A program made the position numbers and the translations under genes. Under the pieces are notes generated by a model. That model saw only the letters and a list, made by a program, of their open reading frames with translations, made no database searches and was not told the origin of the DNA. This document shows, one piece after another, positions 1 through 5,505 of a stretch of 6,849 bases of DNA (the stretch's first letter is position 1; every line of letters begins with the position of its first letter). Origin of the DNA: Pullilachnospira_A gallistercoris (GTDB lineage: Bacteria > Bacillota > Clostridia > Lachnospirales > Lachnospiraceae); NCBI GenBank assembly GCA_018712125.1, contig DVHM01000176.1, forward strand, positions 1 through 6,849, read 5' to 3'.

Positions 1-46
1 AAATCGATCCATACTATTAGTGCAGTAAAAAAAGGAGGATTTCATC

Positions 47-268
47 ATGGCAAAGAATCATTACGGAAAGAACAGCTACAATGCTCAGAATGCGGATAAC
101 TGCATGGATTGTCACGATACGTTCCAAAACAACGAGTCGGATAAGACTTCCAACAGAACGTCCAACAAGGCGTCCAATAAAGCTTCCAACAGAGCGAAGA
201 ACAAAGCTGCGAACAAGACGTCCAACAGGACATCCAATCAGAGCGACAACATGACCAACGGGTATTAA
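47..268 (+). CDS. Small Asn/Lys/Ser-rich tetrapeptide-repeat protein, function unknown
   Basis: A 73-residue basic, very hydrophilic protein with no signal peptide or membrane segment; I do not recognise a named family. The start is supported by a strong Shine-Dalgarno site (AAGGAGGA, about 32-39) at good spacing. Residues 1-33 are Asn-rich and contain a C-x-x-C-H motif (C19, C22, H23). Residues 34-65 are eight in-register tetrapeptides of the form [T/A]-x-N-[K/R/Q], mostly TSNR, TSNK, ASNK. The tail is short and ends in NGY. It is likely unfolded in solution. Low-complexity Asn/Ser/Lys proteins of this size occur in spore-forming Clostridia, so a role in the spore or in binding nucleic acid is possible, but that is inference. 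CxxCH is the c-type heme attachment motif, but without a secretion signal a cytochrome is unlikely. Translation looks real; function is open. Confidence 0.75.
   Translation: MAKNHYGKNSYNAQNADNCMDCHDTFQNNESDKTSNRTSNKASNKASNRAKNKAANKTSNRTSNQSDNMTNGY
146..241 (+). repeat. Eight tandem 12-nt coding repeats
   Basis: Eight consecutive 12-base units encode [T/A]-x-N-[K/R/Q]. Six share the core TCCAA; the fifth and sixth (194-217) have diverged to AAGAA and GCGAA. The unit is a multiple of three, so gain or loss of copies would keep the frame, and copy number may differ between strains. Confidence 0.85.
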
Positions 269-281
269 GATTTCCCGTTGG
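255..281 (+). other. Perfect 8-bp hairpin spanning the stop codon
   Basis: CCAACGGG (255-262) and CCCGTTGG (274-281) form a perfect 8-bp stem whose 11-nt loop holds the TAA stop. No T-run follows, so it is not a standard terminator. It may protect the 3' end of the message or be a by-product of the coding sequence. Confidence 0.4.
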
Positions 282-326
282 ATCGGGATAGACACATGTG
301 TACACCTGACGTCATATGATATGCTA

Positions 327-370
327 GAGGCGGATCATAAAGAGCAACCTTTATGGTCCGCTTCCTTATT
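327..370 (+). terminator. Likely terminator or leader hairpin between the repeat protein and the rhodanese
   Basis: A long stem pairs 327-342 with 349-364 (16 bp with two G-T wobbles) around a 6-nt loop, AGCAAC. The tail TTCCTTATT is T-rich but interrupted. Its place 58 nt past the first stop suits a terminator for the repeat-protein gene. It could instead be a leader structure in the rhodanese transcript, since I see no convincing promoter between it and 403. Confidence 0.6.
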
Positions 371-402
371 GGTTAAAAGAGCAGGACGAGGAGAGAAAAC
401 AT

Positions 403-696
403 ATGGATGTGCATCTGATATCTGCGAGAGATGTTTACGTGTATTTTAGGGAGGGGACACTGCTGGTTGATATGAGGGACGAAGCGGCATTTGAAAAATG
501 GCATTTGCCGGGAGCCGTCTGTGTCCCCTATGAGGAAGATTACAAGCAGTGGAGAGCGGCGCTGCCGGAGTTTCGCGCAGTCATTCTCTACTGTGATCGG
601 GGAAATAACAGTCTGTACGCGGCGAGAAAAATGGAGGAGGCGGGAGATACCGTCTATGCGGTGGCCGGCGGAGTCGAGGCTCTGAGAAAAGCCTGA
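403..696 (+). CDS. Single-domain rhodanese-like protein
   Basis: A 97-residue protein covering one rhodanese fold, the usual length for single-domain sulfurtransferases such as GlpE. Landmarks in order are an early strand with LLVDMRD (20-26), H-x-P-G-A (34-38), and the active-site loop C64-D-R-G-N-N-S70 after the strand AVILY, followed by the helix YAARKMEEAG and the strand-turn YAVAGGVEAL. C64 is the predicted persulfide-carrying cysteine. Family members move sulfane sulfur from donors such as thiosulfate to cyanide, thioredoxin or other acceptors; the real substrate cannot be read here. It is predicted cytoplasmic. The start is set by AGGAG (389-393), 9 nt upstream. It appears to be a single gene, as the next operon has its own promoter. 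Confidence 0.88.
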   Translation: MDVHLISARDVYVYFREGTLLVDMRDEAAFEKWHLPGAVCVPYEEDYKQWRAALPEFRAVILYCDRGNNSLYAARKMEEAGDTVYAVAGGVEALRKA

Positions 697-703
697 AAAA
701 CAA

Positions 704-732
704 TTGACAGTAAATCCATGAAAAGCTAAGAT
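704..732 (+). promoter_or_regulatory. Sigma-A promoter of the methyltransferase-protease-rdgB-phosphoesterase operon
   Basis: A perfect -35 TTGACA (704-709) is followed by exactly 17 nt and a -10 TAAGAT (727-732, four of six consensus bases). The predicted start near 739 gives a leader of about 30 nt before the ATG at 770. It begins 8 nt after the rhodanese stop. Confidence 0.75.
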
Positions 733-769
733 TATCTTAACTGATTAAGAAGCGAACTGAGGATATACA

Positions 770-1918
770 ATGAAGACAATGGAAGTGATTGCGCCCTGCC
801 ATTTCGGGCTGGAAGCTGTGTTGAAGAGAGAAATCTATGATCTGGGATATGAGATAACCAGGGTGGAGGATGGCCGGGTAACCTTTCTCGGCGACGCGGA
901 GGCTATCTGCAGAGGGAATATTTTTCTTCGCACAGCGGAACGGATCCTGATACAGGTAGGGCGTTTTCCTGCCAGGAGTTTTGAGGAACTGTTTTCGGGG
1001 ATCAAGGCGCTGCCCTGGGAGGAATATCTTCCGGAAAACGGGAAATTCTGGGTTACGAAGGCGTCTTCCGTCAAGAGTAAGCTGTACAGCATTCCCGATA
1101 TACAGTCCATCGCTAAGAAAGCCATGGTAGAGCGGATGAAGGAGACTTATCAGCGGGAGTGGTTTTCGGAGGATGGGGCCGCCTTTCCGGTGCGTCTGTT
1201 TCTGATGAAGGATGAGGTTACCGTGGCCCTGGACACCACAGGACAGCCCCTGCACAAACGGGGGTATCGGACGTGGACCAGCAAGGCTCCCATTTCCGAG
1301 ACACTGGCGGCTGCCCTCCTGATGCTGACGCCCTGGAGAGCGGATCGGATTCTCGTGGATCCCTTCTGCGGCAGCGGCACGTTTCTGATTGAGGCAGCGC
1401 TGATGGCTTCCCATATTGCTCCGGGGAAAAACCGGACTTTCACAGCTATGGAGTGGACAAACCTGATTCCTCCTTCGATGTGGCGAGAAGTCCTGGAAGA
1501 GGCTGTCGAGATGGAAGAGGAACCGGAGCACATGGATCTCCAGGGGTATGACATCGATCCGGATATGATAAAGATTGCCAGGGAAAATGCCAGACAGGCC
1601 GGTGTGGATCATCTGATTCATTTTCAGGTTCGGGATGTGGCGGATCTGCGCCACAACAAGAAATACGGTTTTCTGATTACCAATCCCCCCTATGGGGAGC
1701 GCCTGGAGGAGAAGAAGAACCTGCCGGCCCTCTACCGGACATTGGGAGAGGCTTATCGGCGGCTGGATTCCTGGTCCATGTATGTGATTACCTCCTATGA
1801 GGACGCTGAGAAGGATATCGGGAGAAAGGCAGATAAGAACCGAAAGCTTTACAATGGAATGATCAGGACATATTTCTATCAGTTTATGGGGCCGAAGCCC
1901 CCGAAGAGAGAAAAATAA
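770..1918 (+). CDS. rlmL: THUMP-domain class I SAM-dependent RNA methyltransferase (RlmL/YpsC family)
   Basis: A 382-residue protein that aligns in layout with the N-terminal methyltransferase half of E. coli RlmL, which makes N2-methylguanosine at position 2445 of 23S rRNA; Gram-positive relatives such as B. subtilis YpsC are the same stand-alone length. Residues 1 to about 155 form the ferredoxin-like/THUMP RNA-binding part (APCHFGLEAVLKREI near the start). The Rossmann methyltransferase part follows: DPFCGSGT (197-204) is the SAM-binding loop, GYDID (259-263) the second SAM motif, and NPPYGER (305-311) the catalytic NPPY. The end, RKLYNGMIRTYFYQF, is typical of the family. GAGGA (759-763) favours the ATG at 770 over the in-frame ATG at 779. 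The next gene follows after 12 nt. Older annotation calls this family DNA methylases; RNA is the better-supported substrate. The exact target base is inferred. Confidence 0.93.
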   Translation: MKTMEVIAPCHFGLEAVLKREIYDLGYEITRVEDGRVTFLGDAEAICRGNIFLRTAERILIQVGRFPARSFEELFSGIKALPWEEYLPENGKFWVTKASSVKSKLYSIPDIQSIAKKAMVERMKETYQREWFSEDGAAFPVRLFLMKDEVTVALDTTGQPLHKRGYRTWTSKAPISETLAAALLMLTPWRADRILVDPFCGSGTFLIEAALMASHIAPGKNRTFTAMEWTNLIPPSMWREVLEEAVEMEEEPEHMDLQGYDIDPDMIKIARENARQAGVDHLIHFQVRDVADLRHNKKYGFLITNPPYGERLEEKKNLPALYRTLGEAYRRLDSWSMYVITSYEDAEKDIGRKADKNRKLYNGMIRTYFYQFMGPKPPKREK

Positions 1919-1930
1919 CAGAGGTGCTTT

Positions 1931-3613
1931 ATGAAGGGGTCCAGGAGATACATAGTATTGGGCGTTCTGCTGGCGCTCGTGCTTTTGGGCAAAATAAATA
2001 CGTGGAGCGATGATTACAGCCAGGTGGAGGCTTTTCGCGGCGCTCAGCTGGAGGAGCAGGTTTTCTATCCGCTGAAGGCCAGAAATATTAACGCGACGGG
2101 ACTGGCAACGCTGACGGTAGGGGACCGGACATATCACAGTCGCAGCGGGGATATTCAGGTCAACGACAACCTGCGTCTGATGGGCTCCCTGGATCTGGTA
2201 CAGGAACTGTTTGGGGCGAGCGCGCATCTCTACGAGGACGGGAAGATTCTTCTGGAGCGGAACGGAGATCGTTTCCGCTTTCAGACAGACCAGGTGGAGG
2301 CTGCCAGAAATGAGGATCTGATTCTGTTGGAGGACGCACCCTTCATCCGGGAGGATGTCTGCTATCTTCCTCTGAAGGACCTCTGCGATCAGTTTTCCTG
2401 TTCTTATGCCTGGGACGAGGCAGCCTGCGCGGCAACTATGGAGTCGGGGAATGCGGATGCTTTTCTTCCTGACCGCTATGATCTCCGCGCCAGAGACCGG
2501 GCACCGGAGATTCTCGATCAGGGCTCCACGTCCACCTGTTGGGCATACGCAGCGCTGGGGGCGTTGTCATCGGAACTGCTACCCCTGGAGAAGACGGCTT
2601 ATTCTGTGGAGGCGATGACGGAGCACAATGCCTTTGGTCTTCCGGTCAGCCGCGGGGGCGATTACACCATGGCGGCTGCCTACTTCCTTTCCTGGGACGG
2701 GCCGAGAGATGACAGGGGAAATGTGAAAAAGCATGTGCAGGAGATTCAGTTTTTCGACGAGGATGACAGGGAAGCCATCAAATGGGCAGTCTATCAGCAT
2801 GGCGGTGTCTCCACTTCCATCTATGCGGACGTGAACGGTTCCAATCTGGAAAAATCTTCCTACTACAGCAAGGAGGACAATGCTTACTGTTACCGGGGGA
2901 AGGAGGAACCAAACCACGACGTGGTTATCATCGGATGGGACGACGATTACGGCGCGGAACATTTTCCCGGAAGAGTGCCGGGAGATGGAGCCTTTATCTG
3001 CCAGAACAGCTGGGGAGAATCCTTCGGAGAGGAAGGGGTATTTTATATCTCCTATTATGACAGCAATATCGGGACCCAGAGCGCGGCCTACACAAAAGTG
3101 GAGAATACGGACAACTATGACACCATTTACCAGTCGGATCTCTGCGGCTGGGTGGGAAGTCTCGGGTACAACAGAGAGCGGATTCTGGCTGCCAATGTGT
3201 TTGAGGCTCAGGAGACGCAGCAGATCGCGGCAGCGGGATTCTATGCGCTGGGAAAGAATACCACCTATCAGGTCTACATGGTTTCGAATTTTCAGGATGT
3301 GGGATCGCTGGCCGGCAGAACGCCAATGGCATCGGGAGCAGTGGAGAATAAGGGATATTATACGATACCGTTTGACTATCCGGTTACTGTAGAGAAGGGG
3401 AGCCGCTTCGCGGTGGTTATCATGCTGGAGACGCGGGGAAGCACTTTGCCCATGGCTGTGGAGTACGCCTCCGATGAACGGACGGAGCATGTGGACATCT
3501 CCGATGGGGAGGGATATATCAGCAGCAACGGTCTGGACTGGGAACGCGTGGAGGACAAGGCGGAGGGAAATCTCTGCCTGAAGGCATACGGAAAGGCGCT
3601 GCCGGAGCAGTAG
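1931..3613 (+). CDS. Membrane-anchored papain-family (C1A) cysteine protease with N-terminal stalk and C-terminal lectin-like domain
   Basis: A 560-residue extracytoplasmic protease. A hydrophobic segment (about 7-20) after KGSRR looks like a signal anchor or signal peptide with no obvious cleavage motif. Residues about 60-170 resemble a copper-amine-oxidase-like N-terminal domain, used as a surface module in Firmicutes, and carry C144, C152, C157 and C166. The papain domain starts near LPDRYDLR (179-186). The set is complete: Q197 (oxyanion hole) and C203 in DQGSTSTCWAYA, H329 in NHDVVIIGWDD, and N359 in CQNSWGESFG. The last 170 or so residues (YDTIYQSD onward) resemble the beta-rich lectin-like domain found after such proteases. 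The start has AGAGGTG (1920-1926), slightly close to the ATG. It probably cleaves peptides at the cell surface; the substrate is unknown. Its place among RNA and nucleotide housekeeping genes is unexpected. Confidence 0.9.
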   Translation: MKGSRRYIVLGVLLALVLLGKINTWSDDYSQVEAFRGAQLEEQVFYPLKARNINATGLATLTVGDRTYHSRSGDIQVNDNLRLMGSLDLVQELFGASAHLYEDGKILLERNGDRFRFQTDQVEAARNEDLILLEDAPFIREDVCYLPLKDLCDQFSCSYAWDEAACAATMESGNADAFLPDRYDLRARDRAPEILDQGSTSTCWAYAALGALSSELLPLEKTAYSVEAMTEHNAFGLPVSRGGDYTMAAAYFLSWDGPRDDRGNVKKHVQEIQFFDEDDREAIKWAVYQHGGVSTSIYADVNGSNLEKSSYYSKEDNAYCYRGKEEPNHDVVIIGWDDDYGAEHFPGRVPGDGAFICQNSWGESFGEEGVFYISYYDSNIGTQSAAYTKVENTDNYDTIYQSDLCGWVGSLGYNRERILAANVFEAQETQQIAAAGFYALGKNTTYQVYMVSNFQDVGSLAGRTPMASGAVENKGYYTIPFDYPVTVEKGSRFAVVIMLETRGSTLPMAVEYASDERTEHVDISDGEGYISSNGLDWERVEDKAEGNLCLKAYGKALPEQ

Positions 3614-3643
3614 CCGGGGATGAAATGGAGGATGACAGAAAAG

Positions 3644-4249
3644 ATGAGCAAACAATTGATCTTCGCGACGGGAAATGCAGGGAAAATGCGGGAGATCCGG
3701 GAGATTCTCGGAGATCTGGGATATGAGATTCTTTCCATGAAAGAAGCGGGCATTGATGTGGAGATAGAGGAGAACGGGAAGACCTTTGAGGAGAACGCGC
3801 TGATTAAGGCAAGGGCTGTGGCGGCCTGCTGCGATGACCTGGTGCTGGCGGATGATTCCGGGCTGGAGGTGGATTACCTGGACAAGGCGCCGGGAATTTA
3901 TTCGGCCCGGTTTATGGGGGAGGATACTTCCTACGATATCAAAAACGCTGCCATTCTGGAGAAACTGGAGGGCGTGCCGAAGGAGCAGCGGACGGCCCGA
4001 TTTGTCTGTGCCATTGCCGCTGTGCTTCCGGACAGGAGGGAACTGACCGCCCGGGCGACTGTGGAGGGGTATATCGGCTGGGAACCCGCCGGAGAGAACG
4101 GGTTTGGCTATGACCCGATCTTTTACGTGGATGCGTACGGGTGTTCCACGGCGCAGCTTTCCATGGAGCAGAAGAATGAGATCAGCCACCGGGGAAAGGC
4201 ACTTCGGAAGATGAGAGAGAAACTGGAAGAAAGAACGGAAGAAATATGA
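3644..4249 (+). CDS. rdgB: XTP/dITP pyrophosphatase (RdgB/HAM1 family)
   Basis: Hydrolyses non-canonical purine nucleoside triphosphates (ITP, dITP, XTP) to the monophosphate and pyrophosphate, keeping deaminated purines out of DNA and RNA; cytoplasmic. Motifs, numbered from the chosen start: ATGNAGKMREI (8-18, substrate loop), FEENALIKARAV (48-59), LADDSGLEVD (68-77, metal-binding acidic residues), ENGFGYDPIFY (151-161) and SHRGKAL (181-187). The ATG at 3644 gives 201 residues, the normal family length, and places ATGNAGK at residue 8. GGAGGA (3627-3632) lies 11 nt upstream. In-frame ATGs at 3620 and 3632 would add eight or four residues; the first has only a weak ribosome site and the second starts on top of the Shine-Dalgarno. 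The stop overlaps the next gene by four bases, so the two are probably translationally coupled. Confidence 0.95.
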   Translation: MSKQLIFATGNAGKMREIREILGDLGYEILSMKEAGIDVEIEENGKTFEENALIKARAVAACCDDLVLADDSGLEVDYLDKAPGIYSARFMGEDTSYDIKNAAILEKLEGVPKEQRTARFVCAIAAVLPDRRELTARATVEGYIGWEPAGENGFGYDPIFYVDAYGCSTAQLSMEQKNEISHRGKALRKMREKLEERTEEI

Positions 4250-4722
4250 GAATACTGGTAGTCAGCGATACACACAGACAATACGAGAATCTGGAGACCG
4301 CCATCGCGCGGGTCATGCCGGACAAGATTTTCCACGCGGGGGACGCGGAGGGCGGCGAGGATTATATCGAGGCCGTCTGTGACTGTCCGCTGGAGATCGT
4401 GAGAGGAAACTGCGATTTCGGGAGCACGCTGCCCGCTGAGGTGGTGCTTGGTGTGGGAAACCATGTGGTGCTTCTGACCCATGGGCATCTTTTCGGCGCC
4501 GGATTTGGAGTGGAAGGCCTGGCCGCGGAGGCGAGGAATAAGGACGCGGATGTGGTAATTTACGGGCATACCCACTGCCCGCAGATTACCTATGTGGACG
4601 ATATCGCCATCGTCAATCCGGGGAGCATTTCCTATCCCCGGCAGGAGGGAAGAAAACCTTCCTATCTGGTCATCGACGTGGACCGCTTCGGGGATCTGCA
4701 TTACAATATCTGCTATGTGTAA
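4246..4722 (+). CDS. YfcE/MJ0936-family metallophosphoesterase
   Basis: A 158-residue calcineurin-like phosphodiesterase with all metal-ligand motifs: SDTH (7-10), GDAE (32-35, D33), GNCD (54-57, N55), LTHGH (77-81) and GHTH (107-110), followed by NPGSISYPR (124-132), typical of the YfcE group. Such proteins bind two metals, usually Mn2+, and hydrolyse phosphodiesters in vitro; the natural substrate is generally unknown. The ATG overlaps the rdgB stop (ATGA), with a purine-rich GGAAGAA upstream. The rdgB-phosphoesterase pairing is common in Clostridia and suggests a linked role in clearing unusual nucleotides, though this is inferred from context. No clear terminator follows: only a weak AT-rich dyad (4723-4728 with 4743-4748) lies before the tRNA promoter. 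Confidence 0.92.
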   Translation: MRILVVSDTHRQYENLETAIARVMPDKIFHAGDAEGGEDYIEAVCDCPLEIVRGNCDFGSTLPAEVVLGVGNHVVLLTHGHLFGAGFGVEGLAAEARNKDADVVIYGHTHCPQITYVDDIAIVNPGSISYPRQEGRKPSYLVIDVDRFGDLHYNICYV

Positions 4723-4762
4723 AATTTTGCATCATTTCCGGGAAAATTCTGTGAAAAAATTG

Positions 4763-4791
4763 TTGACACAGGACGGGCTCTGTTATATAAT
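4763..4791 (+). promoter_or_regulatory. Perfect-consensus sigma-A promoter of the tRNA operon
   Basis: TTGACA (4763-4768), a 17-nt spacer and TATAAT (4786-4791) match the consensus at all twelve positions with ideal spacing. The predicted start is near 4798, about 37 nt before the first tRNA. No second promoter of comparable quality is visible inside the cluster, so all six tRNAs are probably one transcript. Confidence 0.93.
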
Positions 4792-4834
4792 ATGTTTTGC
4801 GTTTCGGGTTTGATGACGCGGATTGCCATGTGAC

Positions 4835-4909
4835 CGGGGTGTGGCTCAGTTTGGCTAGAGCACCTGGTTTGGGACCAGGGGGTCGCAGGTTCGAATCCTG
4901 TCACCCCGA
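4835..4909 (+). tRNA. trnP-UGG: tRNA-Pro (UGG)
   Basis: A 75-nt cloverleaf. The acceptor stem pairs CGGGGTG (4835-4841) with CACCCCG (4902-4908), and the discriminator is A4909. The anticodon stem CCTGG/CCAGG encloses TTTGGGA, with anticodon TGG at 4870-4872. The T loop is TTCGAAT. CCA is not encoded. First gene of the cluster, reading Pro codons through a wobble U. Confidence 0.97.
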
Positions 4910-4916
4910 TGTATGC

Positions 4917-4987
4917 GCGGGTGTGGTTCAATGGTAGAACATCAGCCTTCCAAGCTGAAAACGTGGGTTCGATTCCCATCACCCGCT
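4917..4987 (+). tRNA. trnG-UCC: tRNA-Gly (UCC)
   Basis: A 71-nt cloverleaf. The acceptor pairs GCGGGTG (4917-4923) with CACCCGC (4980-4986), and the discriminator is T4987. The anticodon stem TCAGC/GCTGA encloses CTTCCAA, with anticodon TCC at 4949-4951. CCA is not encoded. It starts 7 nt after tRNA-Pro. Confidence 0.97.
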
Positions 4988-4992
4988 CTTGT

Positions 4993-5066
<74 letters not shown>

Positions 5067-5096
5067 TTTTTCCCATACTTGTGGGGAATAACTAAT

Positions 5097-5171
5097 GGTG
5101 GGTATAGCGCAGCTGGTTAGCGCGCCAGATTGTGGCTCTGGAGGCCAAGGGTTCGAATCCCTTTATCCACC
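5097..5171 (+). tRNA. trnH-GUG: tRNA-His (GUG) with encoded G-1
   Basis: The acceptor pairs GTGGGTA (5098-5104) with TATCCAC (5164-5170). G5097 lies opposite discriminator C5171, giving the extra G-1:C73 pair that histidyl-tRNA synthetase needs and that bacteria encode in the genome. The anticodon stem CCAGA/TCTGG encloses TTGTGGC, with anticodon GTG at 5132-5134. CCA is not encoded. The spacer to tRNA-Gln folds as TGTTGC-GATA-GCAACA (5173-5188), probably a processing spacer. Confidence 0.97.
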
Positions 5172-5193
5172 TTGTTGCGATAGCAACAGGTCT

Positions 5194-5265
5194 TGGGCTA
5201 TCGCCAAGCGGTAAGGCACTGGATTTTGATTCCAGCATTCGCAGGTTCGAATCCTGCTAGCCCAG
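5194..5265 (+). tRNA. trnQ-UUG: tRNA-Gln (UUG)
   Basis: A 72-nt cloverleaf. The acceptor pairs TGGGCTA (5194-5200) with TAGCCCA (5258-5264), and the discriminator is G5265. The anticodon stem CTGGA/TCCAG encloses TTTTGAT, with anticodon TTG at 5226-5228. The weak U1:A72 acceptor end is typical of tRNA-Gln. CCA is not encoded. An eight-T run (5274-5281) follows before tRNA-Lys. Confidence 0.97.
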
Positions 5266-5283
5266 CTTTATCGTTTTTTTTAT

Positions 5284-5356
5284 GGGGTATTAGCTCAGTT
5301 GGCAGAGCACTTGACTTTTAATCAAGTTGTCCGGGGTTCGAATCCCCGATGCCTCA
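5284..5356 (+). tRNA. trnK-UUU: tRNA-Lys (UUU)
   Basis: A 73-nt cloverleaf. The acceptor pairs GGGGTAT (5284-5290) with ATGCCTC (5349-5355) through two G-U pairs, and the discriminator is A5356. The anticodon stem CTTGA/TCAAG encloses CTTTTAA, with anticodon TTT at 5317-5319. The T arm is CGGGG-TTCGAAT-CCCCG. CCA is not encoded. It is the last tRNA of the cluster and faces an integrase gene, so its 3' half is a plausible attachment core; tRNA 3' ends are classic targets of tyrosine integrases. Confidence 0.97.
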
Positions 5357-5365
5357 CGCTTCAGA

Positions 5366-5407
5366 GAGCCTTCGGCTCCGCTGTTTATGCGGGCTGCGGG
5401 CTTTTTT
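5366..5407 (+). terminator. Rho-independent terminator of the tRNA operon
   Basis: GC-rich self-complementary DNA starts 9 nt after tRNA-Lys and runs into TTTTTT (5402-5407). It can fold as GAGCC/GGCTC (5366-5370 with 5374-5378), or as a longer imperfect stem: AGCC (5367-5370) with GGCT (5399-5402), and CCGC (5378-5381) with GCGG (5389-5392). Either fold fits termination of the six-tRNA transcript. Confidence 0.75.
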
Positions 5408-5456
5408 CATGTCTGGAAAAGTAATGAGAAGTGAGACAAAATAATGCATTGTATTT

Positions 5457-5505
5457 ATCCCATTTTTACCCATTTGAGATATCTTCATCCCATTTTCATC
5501 CCAAA
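5457..5505. repeat. Four phased CCCA-centred repeats, candidate integrase arm-type sites
   Basis: The motif (A/T)CCCA followed by A/T-rich bases occurs with CCCA starting at 5459, 5469, 5489 and 5500, all in one orientation and spaced 10, 20 and 11 bp, close to whole helical turns. Two copies share ATCCCATTTT (5457-5466 and 5487-5496). CCCATTTTT (5459-5467) recurs inverted as AAAAATGGG at 6618-6626, just upstream of the integrase ribosome site. The position between the integrase and the likely attachment site is where arm-type sites of Tn916/lambda-like integrases lie. The role is inferred. Confidence 0.45.

Noticed and set aside
146..241. Tandem repeats as a possible CRISPR array
   Set aside because: The unit is 12 nt without spacers and is in frame with a protein; it is a coding repeat.
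289..320. TAGACA and TATGAT as a promoter for the rhodanese gene
   Set aside because: Each box fits well, but the spacer is 20 nt, too long for sigma-A, and the hairpin at 327-364 lies between it and the gene.
677..694. AGGCT/AGCCT dyad as a rhodanese terminator
   Set aside because: Only 5 bp, inside the coding end, and followed by an A-rich rather than T-rich tail.
737..2227. Long open minus-strand frame (496 codons) opposite the RNA methyltransferase and protease
   Set aside because: The plus-strand proteins carry full sets of family motifs; the antisense translation is rich in Arg, His, Pro and Leu with no recognisable domain, as expected for an antisense shadow in GC-rich coding DNA.
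2579..4189. Long open minus-strand frame (536 codons) opposite the protease and rdgB
   Set aside because: It is antisense to two well-supported genes, has no ribosome site or domain, and crosses the gene boundary.
4713..4982. Minus-strand frame (89 codons) across tRNA-Pro and tRNA-Gly
   Set aside because: The translation contains GFEPATPWSQT, the well-known spurious peptide made by translating antisense tRNA genes.
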